From NCBI RefSeq assembly GCF_018130765.1, contig NZ_JAFCJZ010000005.1, positions 310,001 to 374,000 of the forward strand: a stretch of 64,000 bases of DNA. Direction: 5' to 3'. Origin of the DNA: Bradyrhizobium iriomotense. Its GTDB lineage: Bacteria; Pseudomonadota; Alphaproteobacteria; Rhizobiales; Xanthobacteraceae. A program made the translations under genes and the position numbers. Positions 18,607 to 28,485 of the stretch are shown here, in pieces; the first letter of the stretch is position 1; each line of letters starts with the position of its first letter. The notes under the pieces are model-generated. The model worked only from the letters and a program-made list of their open reading frames with translations. It was not told the DNA's origin and did not search any database.

Positions 18607-19170
18607 TCATTCTGCCGGCGTCGCCTTGTTCCGAAGCGGCAGGAGCGCGATCGTCGCGAAGACGCCGTCGCGGCGGAGCAATGCATGGAACAGCGCTGCC
18701 GCCAGATGCAGCAGCACAAGGGCAAAGAACGCGAAGCCGAGATAGAAGTGAGCATTCCACAGCAGCGTGTGCACACGGTCGCTCTGCGCCAGCAACGCCG
18801 GAATTCGGATCCCGCCGTACAGGACGACCGGATAGGCCGCAGCCCAGAGCATGCCGAGGCCCAACAGCGGCATGATGATCATGAAGCCATAGAGGGCCAG
18901 ATGCGACAATCGCGCTCCCAGCTTGATCGCCGGCGGAAGATCGTCCGGCAACGGCGGCGCGCCGTAATGGAGTCGCAGGGCCAGCCTGACCACGACGAGG
19001 ATCAGAAGAGTGACGCCGAGCGTCTTGTGGATCAGGATGAGCGGCAAATATTTGGGCGCCACGGTAGACACCATGCCGACGCCGATGAAGAGCATGGCGA
19101 TGATGCAGGCTGCCATCAGCCAGTGCAGAGACCGCTGGATCGGGGCGAAACGATGGGGCTCATTGCTCAT
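18607..19170 (-). CDS. Cytochrome b561
   Basis: A 187-residue four-helix di-heme cytochrome of the bacterial CybB type, which passes electrons between quinol and other carriers in the cytoplasmic membrane. Candidate heme ligands are His16 (IQRSLHWLMA), His48 (LILIHKTLG) and the His residues in the last two helices (NAHFYLGF, LLHLAAALFH). Its start overlaps the stop of the upstream peroxidase gene by four bases (ATGA), so the two are coupled. The pairing suggests that the cytochrome supplies electrons to the membrane-anchored peroxidase. Confidence 0.9.
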   Translation of the reverse strand: MSNEPHRFAPIQRSLHWLMAACIIAMLFIGVGMVSTVAPKYLPLILIHKTLGVTLLILVVVRLALRLHYGAPPLPDDLPPAIKLGARLSHLALYGFMIIMPLLGLGMLWAAAYPVVLYGGIRIPALLAQSDRVHTLLWNAHFYLGFAFFALVLLHLAAALFHALLRRDGVFATIALLPLRNKATPAE

Positions 19171-20219
19171 GGCTTGGCGGCCCCGGTTCGCGGATAGTCT
19201 CGGGCTTCGGCCGCACGCAGATCGTAGGACTTGCGATAGACCGACGAGCGCGCGGCCGGGAACGGATCGTCCGACGGCCGGATCCCAGGCGGCAGCACGG
19301 TCGGATCAAAGTTGACGTCGCGGCACGGTCCGTCCCGCTCCTGTTCGATCCGCTGCACGACGAGCGTTCCGACCTGCACCGTATGGCGGCTCTCCGGCCA
19401 GGCCTTGCTCGGGTCCGCGGTCGGATCACCGGGATCGGCGACCGTCGTGACCATGCTCCAGCGTTGCGGGCCGGATGCGCGGACGCGTTCCACGATCTCC
19501 TGCTCGAGAAAATCCGGACCGCGCTTGTCCAGCTCGGCTTGCGAAATTGGGGTGACCTGCGCCATCGGCAGCAGCGACCATCGCACCGCGTGCTCGCCGC
19601 CCTTCGCATCTGTGAAGATGAAACTGTTGAGCCCGTGATAGGGCTCCTCCGCATAGCTGGCGGTCCAGGGCGCCGTCTTGGCCCAGGTCGCGAAGGCGGC
19701 GAATTCCGGATTGGCCTGGATGAACGTCTTCATCGCCTCCGGATCCTTCTTGCCGGATGCAATCAGCAGGTCGTGAAATGCCTGCGGCGTGGAAACTGCA
19801 AAGAACGGCGGGTTGATCAGCGCCATCCGCCACTCTTCGCCGTCCGCCGCGATCTGCAATCCCAAACCGCGCACCCGCACGGTTGCATCCACGGCGTTCG
19901 GATCGGCGGTGCCGAGATTGAAGCGGCCCAGCGCCGGATGAGTGCCCCGTTCAAACACCCTGGCCCGCGAGAGCTCCAGGCCATTTCCGTTCGCTTCGAA
20001 GACGCCGGTGAAGCAGATTCCCTTGGCGTGATTTCGCCGGTGCCCGAGCGGCGCGCCGCTCGGAGGCGTCAGCGCCGCGATCATCCGCTCCGGCGTCAGG
20101 CGACCCGGCGAGAGCCAGCCCGCAGTATATGCGAACGCGGCAGCACCGCCTCCGAGGACGACCGCAATCAACACGAGCGAGCCGAGTCCCGAGCGCGGCA
20201 GGTTGCCTGACTGATTCAT
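19167..20219 (-). CDS. Membrane-anchored catalase-family peroxidase (SrpA-like)
   Basis: A 350-residue short heme peroxidase of the catalase superfamily. A signal anchor lies at about residues 13-33. The distal His is probably His64 in GHRRNHAKGICFTGVF, and the Tyr-rich C-terminal block SSVYRKSYDLR contains the likely proximal heme Tyr. It is much shorter than true catalases (about 480 or more residues), which fits the catalase-related peroxidases that reduce peroxides with an electron donor. ATG 20219 follows GAGAAG. The coupled cytochrome b561 gene is the natural donor candidate. First gene of the long leftward run. Confidence 0.9.
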   Translation of the reverse strand: MNQSGNLPRSGLGSLVLIAVVLGGGAAAFAYTAGWLSPGRLTPERMIAALTPPSGAPLGHRRNHAKGICFTGVFEANGNGLELSRARVFERGTHPALGRFNLGTADPNAVDATVRVRGLGLQIAADGEEWRMALINPPFFAVSTPQAFHDLLIASGKKDPEAMKTFIQANPEFAAFATWAKTAPWTASYAEEPYHGLNSFIFTDAKGGEHAVRWSLLPMAQVTPISQAELDKRGPDFLEQEIVERVRASGPQRWSMVTTVADPGDPTADPSKAWPESRHTVQVGTLVVQRIEQERDGPCRDVNFDPTVLPPGIRPSDDPFPAARSSVYRKSYDLRAAEARDYPRTGAAKP

Positions 20220-20577
20220 CTCTTCTCCTTGCAAGGCGCAAGCCGCCTCGCCGAACGGCCACACGGCCCATCTCATCGAGCGGCACAGACTCCTCATAGC
20301 CGGCACCCGCGCCCTGATCTTCTGAAACCCCCTGTCAATTTCGCGAAGGCACGTCCGGGCTTGTCCGGTCCGCGGCGGTTCATACGGAACCGGTTTCGGG
20401 CATTCTCGAAATTTTTCGTGCGATCTGAAAATCGCTCGCTCGGCTCGAAAGACCCCTCTTGCGCCAGGTCCTATTTCAGTTGCTCCTCGCGCAAGGCCGG
20501 CGCTCGATCGCCGAACGATGAACGTGTCGCGACGGCGCTGGCGGCTTTGCGGAAGCTGGAATGCGATCGGGAATCGA
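20220..20577. other. Divergent intergenic region, 358 bases
   Basis: Separates the leftward peroxidase operon from the rightward SDR gene and must hold both promoters. GAGAAG before the peroxidase start is the only clear signal. A GGAAC near 20387 was examined as a general-stress -35 but lacks CGTT at the correct spacing. No gene or repeat is seen. Confidence 0.4.
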
Positions 20578-21462
20578 ATGAGCAAAGTGATCATCGTCAC
20601 AGGAGCTGCAAACAGCATCGGGCGATGCACCTGCAGGAAACTGGCGCAAGCCGGCCACACGGTCTACGTCTCGATGCGGGAGACGGATGGCCATGATGAG
20701 CACGCCGTTGGGGAGGCCGGAACCGAAGGCGGCGTGGATCTCCGCACTTTGGAATTCGACGTTTCCTCGGAAGCCTCCGTGAACTCGGCCATCGACACCA
20801 TCGTCGCCGAGAACAGCCGCCTCGATGTGGTCGTGCACAATGCCCGGCAGGTCGTCTACGGACCGGCGGAAGCCTTTACGCCGGAACAGCTCGCCGAACT
20901 CTACGACACCAACGTGCTGAGCGCGCAACGGCTCAACCGGGCCGCATTGCCACAGTTGCGCAAGCAGGGCCAGGGCCTGCTGATATGGGTTTCGTCAAGC
21001 AGCGCGCGTGGCGGCTCGGTTCCGTTCCTCGGCGCATATGCCTCCTCCAAGGCCGCGCTGGACGCGCTCGCACTAAGCTATGCCGGCGAGCTCGCGCGCT
21101 GGGGTGTCGAGACGACCATCGTCGTCCCAAGCGCGCTTGGACCCGGCCACTACATTCGCTCCGGCCGGCCGCACGACACCGTCAGAGCCGAGGAATACGC
21201 AGATGGTCCGACGGCCGATTTGAGTGAGATCGCGCTGTCGGCACTCGCCCAACTCTCGGCGCAGGATCGAACTCCCCAAGACGTCGCAACCGCCATAGCC
21301 GATGTCGTCGACATGCCGTTCGGACAGCGGCCGCTACGGGTTCATTTCGGTCCGGACGACGACGGCGCCGCGGCTGTCGACGCCGTCGCCGAAAGCGTCC
21401 GCGCGGAACTGCTCCGCCGGATCGGACTGGAAGACATCCTCAAGCCCGCATTCATTGCATAG
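20578..21462 (+). CDS. Short-chain dehydrogenase/reductase
   Basis: A 294-residue Rossmann-fold oxidoreductase. The nucleotide motif at residues 8-15 is TGAANSIG, the variant with Asn-Ser in place of the common Ser-Gly before Ile-Gly. The catalytic Ser lies in ISVWSS-type VSSSSARGG, and the YxxxK pair in GAYASSKAAL. An acidic Asp in EFDVSSE follows the third strand. It is slightly longer than a classical SDR, with a roughly 40-residue C-terminal extension. It is divergent from the peroxidase gene and 155 bases before a regulator gene. Substrate unknown. Confidence 0.9.
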   Translation: MSKVIIVTGAANSIGRCTCRKLAQAGHTVYVSMRETDGHDEHAVGEAGTEGGVDLRTLEFDVSSEASVNSAIDTIVAENSRLDVVVHNARQVVYGPAEAFTPEQLAELYDTNVLSAQRLNRAALPQLRKQGQGLLIWVSSSSARGGSVPFLGAYASSKAALDALALSYAGELARWGVETTIVVPSALGPGHYIRSGRPHDTVRAEEYADGPTADLSEIALSALAQLSAQDRTPQDVATAIADVVDMPFGQRPLRVHFGPDDDGAAAVDAVAESVRAELLRRIGLEDILKPAFIA

Positions 21463-21617
21463 GACTCTCTTCGCCCCCCAGACGAAAGTGATAGGCCCCG
21501 ATCCTTTACCCCAAAACTGCCGGATGTTACTTTTCGCGGACCACTACGTTCACACGTCTTGGTGTGCCTCCAAGTCATAGAACGTGACGAGTCGTGCGCC
21601 GGGTTGATATCTCCCAC

Positions 21618-24518
21618 ATGGCCACCCGCTCGCAAAGCAACAACATGATCACCGCTGCTGGCTGCTCCGCCCAAGACGAAGCCGCCCGGGAGATCTTCGT
21701 CTTCGGGCCGTTTCGGCTCGATCCCTCGCAGAGGCGGATCGAGAGAGACGGGAATATGCTGCAACTGTCGGGTCGCGCATTCGACCTCCTGCTCGCACTG
21801 GTCCGGCAGGCCGGCAACGTCGTCAGCAAAACGGATCTGATCGCCAAGACATGGCCGGGCACTGAGGTCGAGGAAAACAACCTGCGTGTCCACATCGCCG
21901 CACTCCGCAGGGCACTCGGAGACGGCAACGATGGTGCCAGATATCTGAGCACTGTCTCCGGTCAGGGCTACTGCTTCGTCGGTGCGGTCTCGCGCCCGGA
22001 ACAGATGCAAGCGGCGCCGGCCGATCCGACTTACGCCCATAATTTGCCTGCACATCCCCGGCAGATGGTGGGGCGCGAGCAGGCCATTCAGGACATATCG
22101 GAACGACTGACAGCCCAACGATTCGTCACAATCGTCGGCCCGGGCGGCATCGGCAAGACCACAGTCGCCGTTTCCGCGGGCCACGCCCTGCTCGCCGACT
22201 TCGCCGGTCATGTCCATTTCGTCGGTCTCGGTGAGACCGGCAATGCCGCTCCGGTGCCGGCGATCGTCGCATCTTCGCTTGGGCTGCGGGCGCGGTCGAA
22301 TGACCCGACGAGCAGCCTCGCGACATTCCTGCGCGACAGGCGCATGCTGCTCATTCTGGATTGCTGCGAGCCTGTCATCGAAGCAGCAGCTGCTCTGGCC
22401 GAACGGCTCTACCAGGCCGCACCGGAGCTGCACATCCTGGCCACAAGCCGGGAATTGCTGCGCGTCGAAGGCGAGTTCACATACCGGCTCCCGCCGCTGC
22501 CGAGCCCGCCGGAGAAGGCCGCTCTAACGGCCGCGAACGCCCTTGCCTACCCTTCCGTAAGACTCTTCGTCGAGCGCGCGACTGCGGGGGGCGGCGAGTT
22601 CGCGCTGACGGATGCGAACGCCTCTGACGTCGGCAATCTCTGCCGCCGGCTCGACGGCATCCCGCTTGCCATCGAGCTCACCGCCGGTCATGCGAGCACA
22701 TATGGCGCGCGAGCAATGGTCCAGCTCCTCGACCAGCACCTCAACCTGCTGTGGGAGGGACGACGCACCGCACTGCCCCGGCACCGGACGCTGCGCGCAA
22801 CCATCGAATGGAGCTACAATCTCCTATCCGAGGCGGAACGCGTGATTCTCGGCCGACTGTCCGTGTTCGTCGGCAGCATGACCCTGGACGCCGCGCGGTC
22901 GATTGCCGCTGACACGGAGGATGACGACGCGATCCTGGCAATCATCGACAGCCTCGTCGCCAAGTCGATGCTCGCACTGAACACCGGCTCGCAACCGCCC
23001 CGCTACCGCCTTGCCGACTCGACCCGGGCCTACGCGCAAGAGAAGCTTGCCGCCAGCGGCGGCGCCGCCGCGATCGCGCGACGTCACGCCGGCTACTTTC
23101 TCGACCTCCTTGAAAAGGTCGGCGGCGAAGCAAGCCGAGACCTTGCGGCCGTTGCCGAGGAATTCGGAAACGTCCGCGCCGCGCTGACGTGGTGCTTCTC
23201 GGATCAGGGAGACCGCGGAGCCGGCGTGTCGCTCGCTGCAGCAGCGATACCGCTGTTCTTCAAGCTGTCGCTGCTGGCGGAATGCGAGCTTTGGGTCGCC
23301 CGCGCCATCGAAGCACTCGACGAGATCGATGGGAGCGTCAGGCAAGGCCTCGTCCTTCACACGGCGCTGGGAGCTGCCCGCATGCTCACGGGACAGCTGG
23401 ATGAGCTGGGCGCCAATCACCTCAAACGAGCGCTCGAGCTGACGGAAAGGATCGGCGACATCCCCGGGCAAATCCGTTTGATCGACCAGTTGCATTTGCT
23501 GCAATTGTTCGTCGGCAAGTATGATGAGGCATTGGGCACCGCCAAGCGCGGCGAAGCCGTCGCCCTTGCTGGCAACGATTCCATCGCGGTGGCGCGCATG
23601 CGCGTGTTGCTCAGCATCTCCTGCCAATATCTCGGCAAGTTCGCGGCCTCCCGCTCATACGTCGAGGCGGCATTGCTGCAGCCGGGCCTGGATGGAGAGG
23701 TCCTTGGCGGCCTCACGCTTGAATATCCCAAGCGCGCTCAAATCACCCTTGCGCGCGTCCTCTGGCTTCAGGGATATCCCGACCAGGCAGCGCAAATGGT
23801 GCGGCGAGCCATCTCGGACGTCATCGCAGCGAACCATCCGGTCATGTTCTGTCGAGCGCTTCCCTGGGCATTTGGCGTCTTCTTCTGGAATGGCGACACG
23901 GAGGATTGCGAAGACCATATCGACAGATTCATCGTGGAGGCGCGAAGGCACAATCTCGCCATCCTCCAGATGGTCGGCGAGGCCATGAAGGGTATCACGT
24001 TGCTGGCCAGGAATGAGACCAGTGCCGGGCTCGCCATGCTGAGAGGCTCGATCGAGAAGCTGCGGAGCCGGTCGTTCGGTGCCGTAGCGGGGCTTCGCAT
24101 GCCCCTCGCCGAAGCCTTGGCGGCGGCAGGTCACGGCGACGAGGCCCTGGACACCATCGATCAGGCGATCGCCCAGGCCCGGCATTGCAACTTCATGATG
24201 GACATGCCCGACATGTTGCGCGCCAAAGCGGAAGCGCTGATGCGCAAGAGCCATCCGGATCTTCCGCAAGCGGAGCAGAGCCTCGTGCAGGCGCTCGACG
24301 TCGCCCGCGGTCAGGGGGCGCCGGGCTATGAGCTTCGCGCGGCAATCGCGCTTGCGAAACTGTGGCAGCGATTCGGTCGCCGCCAGGAGGCGCGCGATAT
24401 GCTTGCGTCCGTCTATCAGCGATTTAACGAGGGATTCCAGACGCGCAGTCTCGCGACGGCAAGAGGCCTGCTTGTCGAGCTGAGTCCTCCGTACTCATCC
24501 TCGTTTGCGGCCAAATGA
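21618..24518 (+). CDS. Winged-helix/P-loop NTPase/TPR transcriptional regulator (copy A)
   Basis: A roughly 966-residue regulator. An OmpR/CadC-type winged helix spans about residues 26-118 (FVFGPFRLDPSQRRIERDG, WPGTEVEENNLRVHI). An NB-ARC-like ATPase follows with Walker A GPGGIGKT (174-181), Walker B LLILDCCEP, the sensor ATSRELLRVEGE and RLDGIPLAIEL. A long helical TPR-type C-terminus completes it. In this family, ligand or ATP binding is thought to control DNA binding. The Walker B run has CCEP where copies B and C have NCEH. Start is unsure: ATG 21618 is used; GTG 21594 and ATG 21645 are possible and none has a good ribosome site. It converges with copy B, with 221 empty bases between. 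Confidence 0.85.
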   Translation: MATRSQSNNMITAAGCSAQDEAAREIFVFGPFRLDPSQRRIERDGNMLQLSGRAFDLLLALVRQAGNVVSKTDLIAKTWPGTEVEENNLRVHIAALRRALGDGNDGARYLSTVSGQGYCFVGAVSRPEQMQAAPADPTYAHNLPAHPRQMVGREQAIQDISERLTAQRFVTIVGPGGIGKTTVAVSAGHALLADFAGHVHFVGLGETGNAAPVPAIVASSLGLRARSNDPTSSLATFLRDRRMLLILDCCEPVIEAAAALAERLYQAAPELHILATSRELLRVEGEFTYRLPPLPSPPEKAALTAANALAYPSVRLFVERATAGGGEFALTDANASDVGNLCRRLDGIPLAIELTAGHASTYGARAMVQLLDQHLNLLWEGRRTALPRHRTLRATIEWSYNLLSEAERVILGRLSVFVGSMTLDAARSIAADTEDDDAILAIIDSLVAKSMLALNTGSQPPRYRLADSTRAYAQEKLAASGGAAAIARRHAGYFLDLLEKVGGEASRDLAAVAEEFGNVRAALTWCFSDQGDRGAGVSLAAAAIPLFFKLSLLAECELWVARAIEALDEIDGSVRQGLVLHTALGAARMLTGQLDELGANHLKRALELTERIGDIPGQIRLIDQLHLLQLFVGKYDEALGTAKRGEAVALAGNDSIAVARMRVLLSISCQYLGKFAASRSYVEAALLQPGLDGEVLGGLTLEYPKRAQITLARVLWLQGYPDQAAQMVRRAISDVIAANHPVMFCRALPWAFGVFFWNGDTEDCEDHIDRFIVEARRHNLAILQMVGEAMKGITLLARNETSAGLAMLRGSIEKLRSRSFGAVAGLRMPLAEALAAAGHGDEALDTIDQAIAQARHCNFMMDMPDMLRAKAEALMRKSHPDLPQAEQSLVQALDVARGQGAPGYELRAAIALAKLWQRFGRRQEARDMLASVYQRFNEGFQTRSLATARGLLVELSPPYSSSFAAK

Positions 24519-24739
24519 CCGCCTCGGCCGTGCAATCGCGATAGAGGGGTGCAGTCTCGAACGACACGTGCGGGCTGCCGGCCCATGCTGCGCTTGCAAT
24601 GAGACGTCGGCGCCGGCAGTCGCCATGGCGGCGTCATGGGTGAATTGCGGAACGTTCCAGAGCACGGGGAATGCGGCGCTCGCCGAGGCCGCACCGGCAT
24701 CCGATCAGTTGAATCGGATGCCGCTCCCCGGGGCATCGC

Positions 24740-27619
24740 CTACGATCCCAGCTTCGCCATCATTGCACGCGCGTCGCGGAAATCCGCGATCTCGAAACCC
24801 TCAGTGAACTTGCCGCACACGGCAGCGAGCACATGGCGAGCATCGGCCGGATGCCCCTCACGTATCCGCAATCGTGCCACACTGATCGCCGTCCTCAGCT
24901 CCCAGAACATTGCGCCCTGGCTCCGCGCCACTTCGAACGCCCTGTCGAAGGCCTGCGCAGCTCCGGCCGGCGAGCGGCGCTCGCCGGGAAGCAGCAGCAA
25001 CTCGCCCTTGATGCGCCAGAGCTCGGCGACATACCACCCCTCGTCCCTCGCCTCGCAGCGCGCGAGCGCCTCGTCGGCGGTCGCAAGCCCTTGCGACACC
25101 TCGCCGGCCTCTCCGAGACATGCCGCGAGCTCGCCGAGAGGAAGCAGAAAGCGAGGCAGGAAACGCGCCTCGCCCGCGAGCTCGAGTGCCTTGCGCAGCA
25201 GCGGCAATCCGGTCGAGAGATCACCCCGGCGCGAGATCAGCATGCCCCTGAAGGCGCGCGCCCACACGTTCCACAGGCGGATCGGGTGGCGCTCGGTGTG
25301 TTCGAGCAGCATCGTACAATAGCGCTCGGCCGCGTCGAGATCGCCGGCGAGGAAGGCGATCGGGCAGGCACTCTGGCCGAGGACGCTGCAGTACGTCAGA
25401 GCGTGACCGCTGGTCCGGCCTTCCTCGACGTTACGGTCGACGACGCCCAAGGCCTGGTCCGCGAGACCGAGCAGCCACAGGATCCGCGCCTGGAAGTAGC
25501 GCGCCGAGACCCGCAGGTCGAAGCGGAAACGAATAACCTGCGGCTTTGCCGCAAGGTCCGAAAGGCGAGACAGGGTTCGCCCGATATGATGATAGGCCAG
25601 CCGCTGGTCGCCGCGATAATGCAGCGTGGTCGCAAGAAGCCGGTCGGCCATCATACGATCGACGGGACTGCTGGAGTCGGCCACGACTTCCGCAAAACGA
25701 TTGGCAAATTCGAGCGCCCTGCGGAATTCACCGTTGTTGAACTGGTCGATGCAGAGACCCCAAAGCGCGCGCAACAGGTAGTCCCTGTCACCGAGTTGCT
25801 CGGCAAGCTGAAGCGTCGCTACCCAGGCGGGACCGGCCTCCCTGGCCCTTCCGACACCGTACATCAGCGACCAGCCGCGCGCGGCCGACAGCTGCATGCG
25901 AAGCCGCGCCGCGTTCGCGGCAGCCGGATCGAGGCGCGCCAGCGCAAGTTCGGTCCGCTCGCGGCATTCGGCCAGAAGCGACAATTGCACCCAGAGCGGG
26001 ACCGCGGCCGCCGTCAACGCCGCGCCCACTTGCGGGTCTCCACTGGACGAGAAGGCCCAATCGAGGCTCGTTCGCACGTTGTCGATGTGACGGCCATAGA
26101 TGGCGAGCCACTCCGCCTGCGGCCTCACCTCGCTGTCGACTTCGGCGCCGGCAAGAAATCCCGAATAGTACTTCGCCTGGCGGCGGGCGGCGTCGGGATA
26201 TTCTCCGCCGGCATGCAGCTTCTCCAATGTGTAGGCACGCGTCGTATCGAGCAGGCGGTAGTGCGGGCTCTCGCCGCGAATATCCGCGAGGACGAGGGAC
26301 TTTGCCACCAGCCTCGCAAGCTGGCCGGTGACGTCGCCGCACCCCTCGCCGGCAACCGCAATCACTGCATCGAGCTGGAATTCGCCGGCGAATATGCCGA
26401 GCTGCCTGAGCAGCCACGCCTCGTCGTCCGGCAACAGGTCATAGCTCCAGTCGAGCGTTGCACGCAGCGTTTGCTGCCTCGGCAACGCCGTGCGCCGGCC
26501 GGTCGTCAGGAACTTGAACCTGTCATCGAGCAGCGCCGCGATCTTCGGCGGGCTGAGCATGACGGCGCGCGCCGCCGCAAACTCGATCGCAAGCGGAATG
26601 CCGTCCAGCCGCCGGCAAATGGCTGCGATGGCGCCGATGTTCTCCTCGTCAGACACGAAGCTCGAACCCAGCGCCTTCGCTCTGCTCGTGAACAATTCGA
26701 CTGCGCTGTACGCGGATGCGCCGGCGGGCTCGTGCCATGTTTCGGGCGGCACGCCCAGAGGAGGCACGCGGTAGACATGCTCTCCCTCGATCCGCAGCGC
26801 CTCCCGGCTCGTCGCAACAATGATCGTGCCTGCACAATGGCTGAGCACCAACTCGGCCACCTGTGCGACGGCATCGATGACATGTTCGCAATTGTCGAGA
26901 ATGAGCAGCAACGGCCGGGAGCCGATCGCCCGCGCGATGGAATCAGGCGAGATCTCCTCGCCCTCGAGCTTGGTGCCAAGCACGCTGGCGATGGCCGAGC
27001 AGACGAGCCTGGGATCGGACAGCGAGGCCAGTTCGACCAGCAGTCTGTCCGCCTCGAAACCGGGCGGCGGCGTTCTGGCGGCTTCGAGCGCCAGCGCCGT
27101 CTTTCCGATGCCGCCAGGCCCGATCAGGCTCACCACGCGATAGGCCGACAGCAGCCGCCACAAATGCGCGATCGCCGTGGTCCGGCCGATCAGATCGAAT
27201 GACGCGCTGGGAATGTTGACTGACGGCGGCAATTCGGTTGCGGCATATTGCAGCGGGGGGTCCATATGGCGGATCCCCCACGCGCCGAGCAAACGATAGC
27301 CGCGGCCGATAGTGGTTGACAGCATGTCGCGGTCAGCACCGAGAACCTTTCGGATCGCCGCGATATGCACGCGAAGCGCGCTCTCCTCGACAAAGACGCC
27401 TCGCCAGACCCGCTCCGTCAGGTCGTTCTTGGTAACGAGCTGACCCTGCGCCTGAACCAATTCCGCAAGAATCTCAAAGGCGCGCCCACCCAAAGGAACG
27501 AGCTCTCCGCTCAGGCGCAATTCGCGTCTGGCCAGATCGATTTCCCATTCCGCGCAGGTGTAGACGGGACGCTGGCCTGGCTCAGCCATCATTGGGACAG
27601 CCCCAAGCGGTCTAGTCAT
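24740..27619 (-). CDS. Winged-helix/P-loop NTPase/TPR transcriptional regulator (copy B)
   Basis: A 959-residue paralogue of the regulators at 21618 and 29414. The winged helix lies at about residues 19-112 (CAEWEIDLARRELRLSGE, FVEESALRVHIAAIRKVLG). Walker A GPGGIGKT is at 167-174, Walker B is LLLILDNCEHVID, the sensor is ATSREALRIEGEHVY, and a TPR-like C-terminus of about 450 residues follows. The Ala-rich ATPase core is closer to copy C than to copy A (both have NCEHV and FAAARA). It is convergent with copy A and divergent from the small-protein cluster at 28 kb. Target genes are unknown. Confidence 0.86.
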   Translation of the reverse strand: MTRPLGAVPMMAEPGQRPVYTCAEWEIDLARRELRLSGELVPLGGRAFEILAELVQAQGQLVTKNDLTERVWRGVFVEESALRVHIAAIRKVLGADRDMLSTTIGRGYRLLGAWGIRHMDPPLQYAATELPPSVNIPSASFDLIGRTTAIAHLWRLLSAYRVVSLIGPGGIGKTALALEAARTPPPGFEADRLLVELASLSDPRLVCSAIASVLGTKLEGEEISPDSIARAIGSRPLLLILDNCEHVIDAVAQVAELVLSHCAGTIIVATSREALRIEGEHVYRVPPLGVPPETWHEPAGASAYSAVELFTSRAKALGSSFVSDEENIGAIAAICRRLDGIPLAIEFAAARAVMLSPPKIAALLDDRFKFLTTGRRTALPRQQTLRATLDWSYDLLPDDEAWLLRQLGIFAGEFQLDAVIAVAGEGCGDVTGQLARLVAKSLVLADIRGESPHYRLLDTTRAYTLEKLHAGGEYPDAARRQAKYYSGFLAGAEVDSEVRPQAEWLAIYGRHIDNVRTSLDWAFSSSGDPQVGAALTAAAVPLWVQLSLLAECRERTELALARLDPAAANAARLRMQLSAARGWSLMYGVGRAREAGPAWVATLQLAEQLGDRDYLLRALWGLCIDQFNNGEFRRALEFANRFAEVVADSSSPVDRMMADRLLATTLHYRGDQRLAYHHIGRTLSRLSDLAAKPQVIRFRFDLRVSARYFQARILWLLGLADQALGVVDRNVEEGRTSGHALTYCSVLGQSACPIAFLAGDLDAAERYCTMLLEHTERHPIRLWNVWARAFRGMLISRRGDLSTGLPLLRKALELAGEARFLPRFLLPLGELAACLGEAGEVSQGLATADEALARCEARDEGWYVAELWRIKGELLLLPGERRSPAGAAQAFDRAFEVARSQGAMFWELRTAISVARLRIREGHPADARHVLAAVCGKFTEGFEIADFRDARAMMAKLGS

Positions 27620-27708
27620 TTTCTCCCCAGCCTACCACCAACCCTTTCGAAAGACACAGGTGGCCGGACGGGCGCAGCCGTCCGCCCCCGTCTCGTCACG
27701 CGCACTCT

Positions 27709-27990
27709 TCAGCAACCGCGGCAGATCGATCCTTCCAGCATCTTCTCAAGCCGCGCATCATCCTTGTCGATGGTCGGGTCTGTGCCGAGCAACGGGCCCT
27801 TTATCGCATGACCACCACCGTCCGATCCCGGCAGCGCAGTGCCCAGCGAGTTCGTTCCGGGCGCGGCGGCACTCGTACCGAGCGCGCCGCCGCTCTCCAT
27901 CGACATATGCGATCCCATGCCGCCGCGGGCGGACGCAGCGCCCGAGAGTGCGACGCAGGCGACGACGCAAATAGCGGAAAACAATCTCAT
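27709..27990 (-). CDS. Small secreted Gly/Ser-rich protein
   Basis: A 93-residue protein with a clear Sec signal peptide (MRLFSAICVVACVALSGAASA, cut near residue 21). The mature part is Gly/Met/Ser-rich, with LEKMLEGSICRGC at the end. GGAGTG stands in front of ATG 27990. No known domain was recognised. Two Cys residues near the C-terminus could form a disulfide. It is transcribed leftward toward copy B, whose start is 89 bases further on. Function unknown. Confidence 0.6.
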   Translation of the reverse strand: MRLFSAICVVACVALSGAASARGGMGSHMSMESGGALGTSAAAPGTNSLGTALPGSDGGGHAIKGPLLGTDPTIDKDDARLEKMLEGSICRGC

Positions 27991-28242
27991 TGCTCACACT
28001 CCACATGTTCAAACAACCTGCTCCCCACAAACGGGTACCGGACGCGTTTGACCACGCACATTCGCGCGAGAATTCTGACAACGCTGACAGACTCTTCCCG
28101 CAAGAGTGATGCAGATCCGCCGGGATTTTCCGAGCGGCCGACCTACATGACTCTCATCAAAACAATTTTCGGAAACGCCACCAGCCGAGCAGCGATCATC
28201 GCCAAGCGACTCTCCGCACAGATCAAGCAATGGAGAATCGCT

Positions 28243-28485
28243 ATGAATACATTCAAGATCCTGATTGCCGCGGCGCTGATCTCAACGGCAACGATTTCGT
28301 CCGCATCCGCAGCCTGGTCCTTCGCCGATCAGGAGCCGGCGGCCTTCGCATCGATGTACCCCGATCGCGACGTGCTGAATGGCGGCGCGCTGACGCCCGC
28401 CGGGCGAATGGGCCTCGAGCGGCCGGGTGGTGCCGCGCCCGTATTCGCCGCGGGCCACCTGAACAGCCACCACGAGCGGCGATGA
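28243..28485 (+). CDS. Small secreted protein
   Basis: An 80-residue protein with a Sec signal peptide (MNTFKILIAAALISTATISS, cut after ASA near residue 23). The mature part, of about 57 residues, is Pro/Gly/Ala-rich and ends in a His/Arg cluster (HLNSHHERR). TGGAGAA lies before ATG 28243. No domain recognised. Divergent from the secreted protein at 27990, with a 252-base gap that must hold both promoters. Confidence 0.6.
   Translation: MNTFKILIAAALISTATISSASAAWSFADQEPAAFASMYPDRDVLNGGALTPAGRMGLERPGGAAPVFAAGHLNSHHERR

Noticed and set aside
20387-20410. General-stress (EcfG) promoter GGAAC...CGTT upstream of the SDR gene
   Set aside because: No CGTT at 16-17 bases from the GGAAC; the match is only half.
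24833-27202. A 789-residue open frame on the + strand
   Set aside because: It lies wholly opposite regulator copy B, which has clear domains. It is Arg/Gln/His-rich in the way antisense frames of GC-rich genes are.
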